From NCBI RefSeq assembly GCF_001949145.1, contig NW_019091574.1, forward strand, positions 273,306-293,017: a stretch of 19,712 bases of DNA. Direction: 5' to 3'. Both the position numbers and the translations under genes were made by a program. The stretch's first letter is position 1. Every line of letters begins with the position of its first letter. The notes under the pieces were generated by a model. The model searched no databases. It had not been told where the DNA came from and was given only the letters and a program-made list of their open reading frames with translations. The stretch is from Acanthaster planci (Eukaryota; Echinodermata; Asteroidea; Valvatida; Acanthasteridae). Positions 16,945 through 19,712 of this stretch are shown one piece after another.

Positions 16945-18888
16945 TCATGCTTGTGTCTCATCTTTGATGAGAATAATCTCCCCTTCTCCGTATCCCCCTT
17001 CGTCTTCAATCACATCGTCCACACCCTTGCCATCCTCAGAGTCCTCTCCGTCATCCAACGCGATGACTTGGACAGGCAGGGGACCCTCCATAGAGTCCAG
17101 ATAGTCGTACATCGACTTGTCGTTGGTTTGTTTGAGACGTCGACGGAGGTTCCGGATGGATTGGCTTAAGCGCTTGTTGAATGTAAACTGCAGAGCAAAA
17201 GAAGAAACAGAAGCAATTAATGGCCTTTGAAAGATAGATTTAACCGTGAAGAAAACATAATACCACACGACTGCTTCTCTGTTATACCAATTTCTTACAA
17301 CGCACTTTCGGTCTACCCTAAAAGGATTTCTAAGGAAACATTTTGCACGGACTAAATCTTGTAATATACCTACATTTCACCGCCTTTATTTGTATACATT
17401 TTCACCAGCCCACATTCTCTGACCGAGGGATCGTTAGCCAGTATCTCACATAAATATTACTGTAATTAAATCCAGCTCATCTGATCGCAGTTGGCCCTAC
17501 TCGAATGGCAACGCACTGTCATTAATAATGTTCAATTATTTGCTTATTTCCCCCTTCTTTTCAGTATACTCCAAGTCTAAGCTCGAGTGGCTTCTAGTTT
17601 CATTTGGAAAGACTTCGATAAAACAAAATTTAAATTAAAAACTTTGTTTGTTTGCTTGTTTGTTGGTTGTTGGGTTGTTTGTTTGTTGGGGTGTTTGTTT
17701 GTTTGTTTGTTTGTTTGTTTCAAACATGTTATTTTGTCCCCAGTAAATAATATGTAAATGTCACAAGTGCATGTATGAGGTGTTATTCATCAAAAGTCGA
17801 AGCTCGTTCTTTCTCAGTCGTCACCCTCCGTATCAAACTGTAATGGAATTGAAAACATTCAGTATAGGCCTACAGGCTAACAAAGGAAAACCAAACCAAA
17901 ATTGGGAAGTTTGTCATAATACCCATGGTATATAGTCATCTTCATAAGCAAGCCCAGGGTATTTTCCAATTATTGTACGTCCAATGTTGACATAATCACT
18001 GGAACTAATCTTTCGTCCCTTGGTGATGCTGACATAAAAACGAGCGGATTCTCGAATGACCCTCCTACGCACAGACATAGCCACGCCTCCCGCACATGAC
18101 CTCAACGTCTTATCCAGGTCAAATGGAAATCTAGGGAGGGGTGCTGGGTAGTTTATGCTCCTTGCGTGGTGAGTCAACATGGATGCCAGTGGATCTGTTG
18201 AGGCTGTTTGTACTGTCAGATCATGCGGTGTCCGATTAGTGCTTGGGTTGTGAATGGAGAGCAGATTCTTTGTGGTTTTGTCTCTGACCGCGTATGATGT
18301 GACGGATGATATCTGTGGTCCTGGAGATGGCTGTGTCGCGTTTGAGACTAATAAGTCAGTCTGATTAGCAGGCTGACAGAGGGATGGTATGGCAGATAGC
18401 GTGACAGGTGTCAGGGTCGTAGTTTGGCTAACCGAGTGCTTTTCAGGCTGATCAGAGCCAAGCCCAGTTTTTGTGGGGTGACAGTAAATTGGCGTGGTTG
18501 TATTGGCGTGCTTGCTTGAATGCACAGTTTGTTGCATTTCGTAAGGAATTGGTGCCGTAGTGTTGATTGGTTCGAACTCGTTTGACTTATGCACCGATGG
18601 TACTTCTGACGGCGTGACTGTACTGAAATGCATGGTCATCCCTGGCCTATTCTCCGCCGGTCGATGGTTCACATCCAGTACAGCCAAGCGCTGCGTAGTA
18701 CATGTATTAACTAGGAAACTGTCCTTGCGAAGGAAATGAGTAGGCCCAGGATTTACGTCAGGAAAATGAGGTGGGCCAGCAGTGAACTGGTGACCCCTAT
18801 GTGAGCTTGATGGGCTTGTATTTAGCTGGGACAACGGCGGCTGTTTCTGAGTGGTAGATGACTCTGCCCACAACACTGGCTTTCCTTC
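16945..18888 (-). CDS. Host gene, last two coding exons (spliced)
   Basis: Exon A is 18888-17923 (966 nt, phase 0), preceded by an acceptor ATACCCGCCAG. It ends at ATACCATGG with donor GTATTA at 17922. Exon B is 17187-16945, after a pyrimidine-rich tract and CTCTGCAG, ending at TGA. Reading through exon A's donor hits TGA at once (17914-17916), which supports splicing. The 402 codons plus stop encode a long Ser/Thr/Pro/His-rich, probably disordered region. A conserved-looking module follows (SVRRRVIRESARFYVSI; SSDYVNIGRTIIGKYPGLAY; then across the splice W; SQSIRNLRRRLKQ), and then an acidic tail (DDGEDSEDGKGVDDVIEDEG). The KYPxL...W...RNxRR pattern occurs in uncharacterised metazoan proteins, some with SAM domains (from memory, unverified). 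Upstream exons lie beyond 18888 or outside the window. Function unknown, perhaps nuclear. Confidence 0.65.
17188..17922 (-). other. Predicted intron (735 bp) of host gene
   Basis: GT at 17922-17921 and AG at 17189-17188 on the minus strand. The acceptor is preceded by TTGCTTCTGTTTCTTCTTTT, a strong pyrimidine tract. The phase is 0 on both sides. The intron contains the (GTTT)n microsatellite. Confidence 0.6.
17644..17721. repeat. (GTTT)n microsatellite
   Basis: About 78 bp of interrupted GTTT/GTTG units; the last part (17693-17721) is nearly pure GTTT. It lies in the predicted intron. It is a typical simple repeat. Confidence 0.9.
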
Positions 18889-19712
18889 CTGGCGGGTATA
18901 AAATAAATACCACAAATGGTTATTGCATTACGAAATCGATTATTCTGGCACATTGTGATATCTACATTTTCAACATGTGCCCTTCAATGAAAACTTTCGA
19001 CCTATCCGCCTTGAGCAGAAGCACCTATCAAGCACTCATCAGTTGAAAAGAGCTACGTTAGTGGGGATTGATCATTTCGTTGGTAGTGACACAACCAATG
19101 CGCGTGCATTTCATAATCATTTGTGAATCAGCCAAGAGTAGTTCCTACCATAGGGGTGCAGTACAGTCCACTAATTCAAGTGAGAATTTCTGGCCGCAGC
19201 TCATTAGCATTAAAAGTGCCCCACAGTATCTTTTGAAAAAAGAGATTGATTAGCCCCAGAATGGTGAGGTTGTGCAAATCGTTGCCTGGATCAATTCCCT
19301 GCATGGGTCTTTGAGCTTTCACATGAGAGCAGAATGGTTAAAAACTACGGTTGAAAAATTTTCCTAAGTGCTTGAGAAAGTTTAGGGTTGCCAGTTGAAA
19401 AATGGCTGCAATCAGACTTCGGAAAAATCACTTTTCGGGGGTGATTTTGTTAGTGGGAATAATTAAATTAAAAATGTAATTGATAACCTACACAAAATTG
19501 AAAAGAAATTGAAAGATTGGGACCAGACAATAATTTCATTTGTGTTTCATTAATCTCAGGGATGTTGGTATGCATGTTATTGGGCCCTAAACAGTGCTGA
19601 TTTTACACTGTTTTCAAGGGGGCTCAAATTAGTAGACTGTACTCAAAGAGGTGCAGTGCCCCAATTCAAGGAAAATTCTCCGCCAGGCCGAGGCGTAGAA
19701 AAAGTACCCCCA
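18889..19712. other. No gene seen; presumed upstream intron of host gene
   Basis: No convincing exon on either strand. Plus-strand open frames at 18858-19046 and 19068-19253 start at ordinary codons and show no motif. If the minus-strand gene has upstream exons, this is intron. A small hairpin occurs at 19589-19613. Confidence 0.4.
19589..19613. repeat. 8-bp stem hairpin
   Basis: AAACAGTG (19589-19596) and CACTGTTT (19606-19613) pair perfectly around a 9-nt loop. It may be chance or a piece of a small dispersed repeat. Confidence 0.4.

Noticed and set aside
1-19712. CRISPR array, tRNA or rRNA genes, bacterial operon
   Set aside because: No regularly spaced repeats, cloverleaf sequences, Shine-Dalgarno-led operons or rRNA segments were seen; splice sites and transposon types indicate a eukaryote.

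Overview
This window looks like a piece of a metazoan nuclear genome, not bacterial or phage DNA. It holds a gene with plausible spliced exons, a dead LINE-type retrotransposon, low-complexity DNA, and a long, heavily mutated virus-like DNA transposon. The polymerase and integrase types, and some repeat style (AGGCCTAC and TACATGTA words), suggest a marine invertebrate, perhaps an echinoderm or hemichordate. That assignment is tentative and rests on no database match.

Layout. Bases 1-240 carry a degenerate repeat whose words recur at about 16.2-16.4 kb. Bases 241-2570 have no convincing gene. They include a GC-rich tract with TATA-like boxes, an 11-bp inverted repeat, a 16-bp palindrome and a hairpin. 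Bases 2574-4545 are a 5'-truncated LINE with a reverse transcriptase broken by many frameshifts. Bases 4546-5560 show nothing recognisable.

Bases 5561-16166 are the main object, an eroded Polinton/Maverick-like (adintovirus-like) element. Its plus-strand block (5561-9861) is a row of small eroded genes, probably virion or accessory genes, none of which I can name firmly. Next comes a minus-strand block of four small genes (9952-11775), then a plus-strand retroviral-type (rve) integrase remnant (11776-12369). The integrase converges with, and overlaps by 40 bp, a minus-strand family-B DNA polymerase (12330-15790). A SAP-like DNA-binding ORF (15791-16132) lies directly upstream of the polymerase and in its frame. 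Most genes carry frameshifts and stops, and the integrase has lost its N-terminal half and its catalytic Glu, so this copy is dead. One 87-residue ORF is still intact. At least six genes share an upstream motif, a TTTTAAA box plus a TATA-like stretch close to the ATG, which suggests a common promoter for the element's genes.

Bases 16167-16944 are non-coding flank. Bases 16945-18888 on the minus strand hold the last two coding exons of a host gene, joined across a 735-bp intron with good splice sites and matching phase. The product is a Ser/Thr/Pro-rich protein ending in a small KYP...W...RNLRRR module and an acidic tail. The remainder to 19712 shows no gene.
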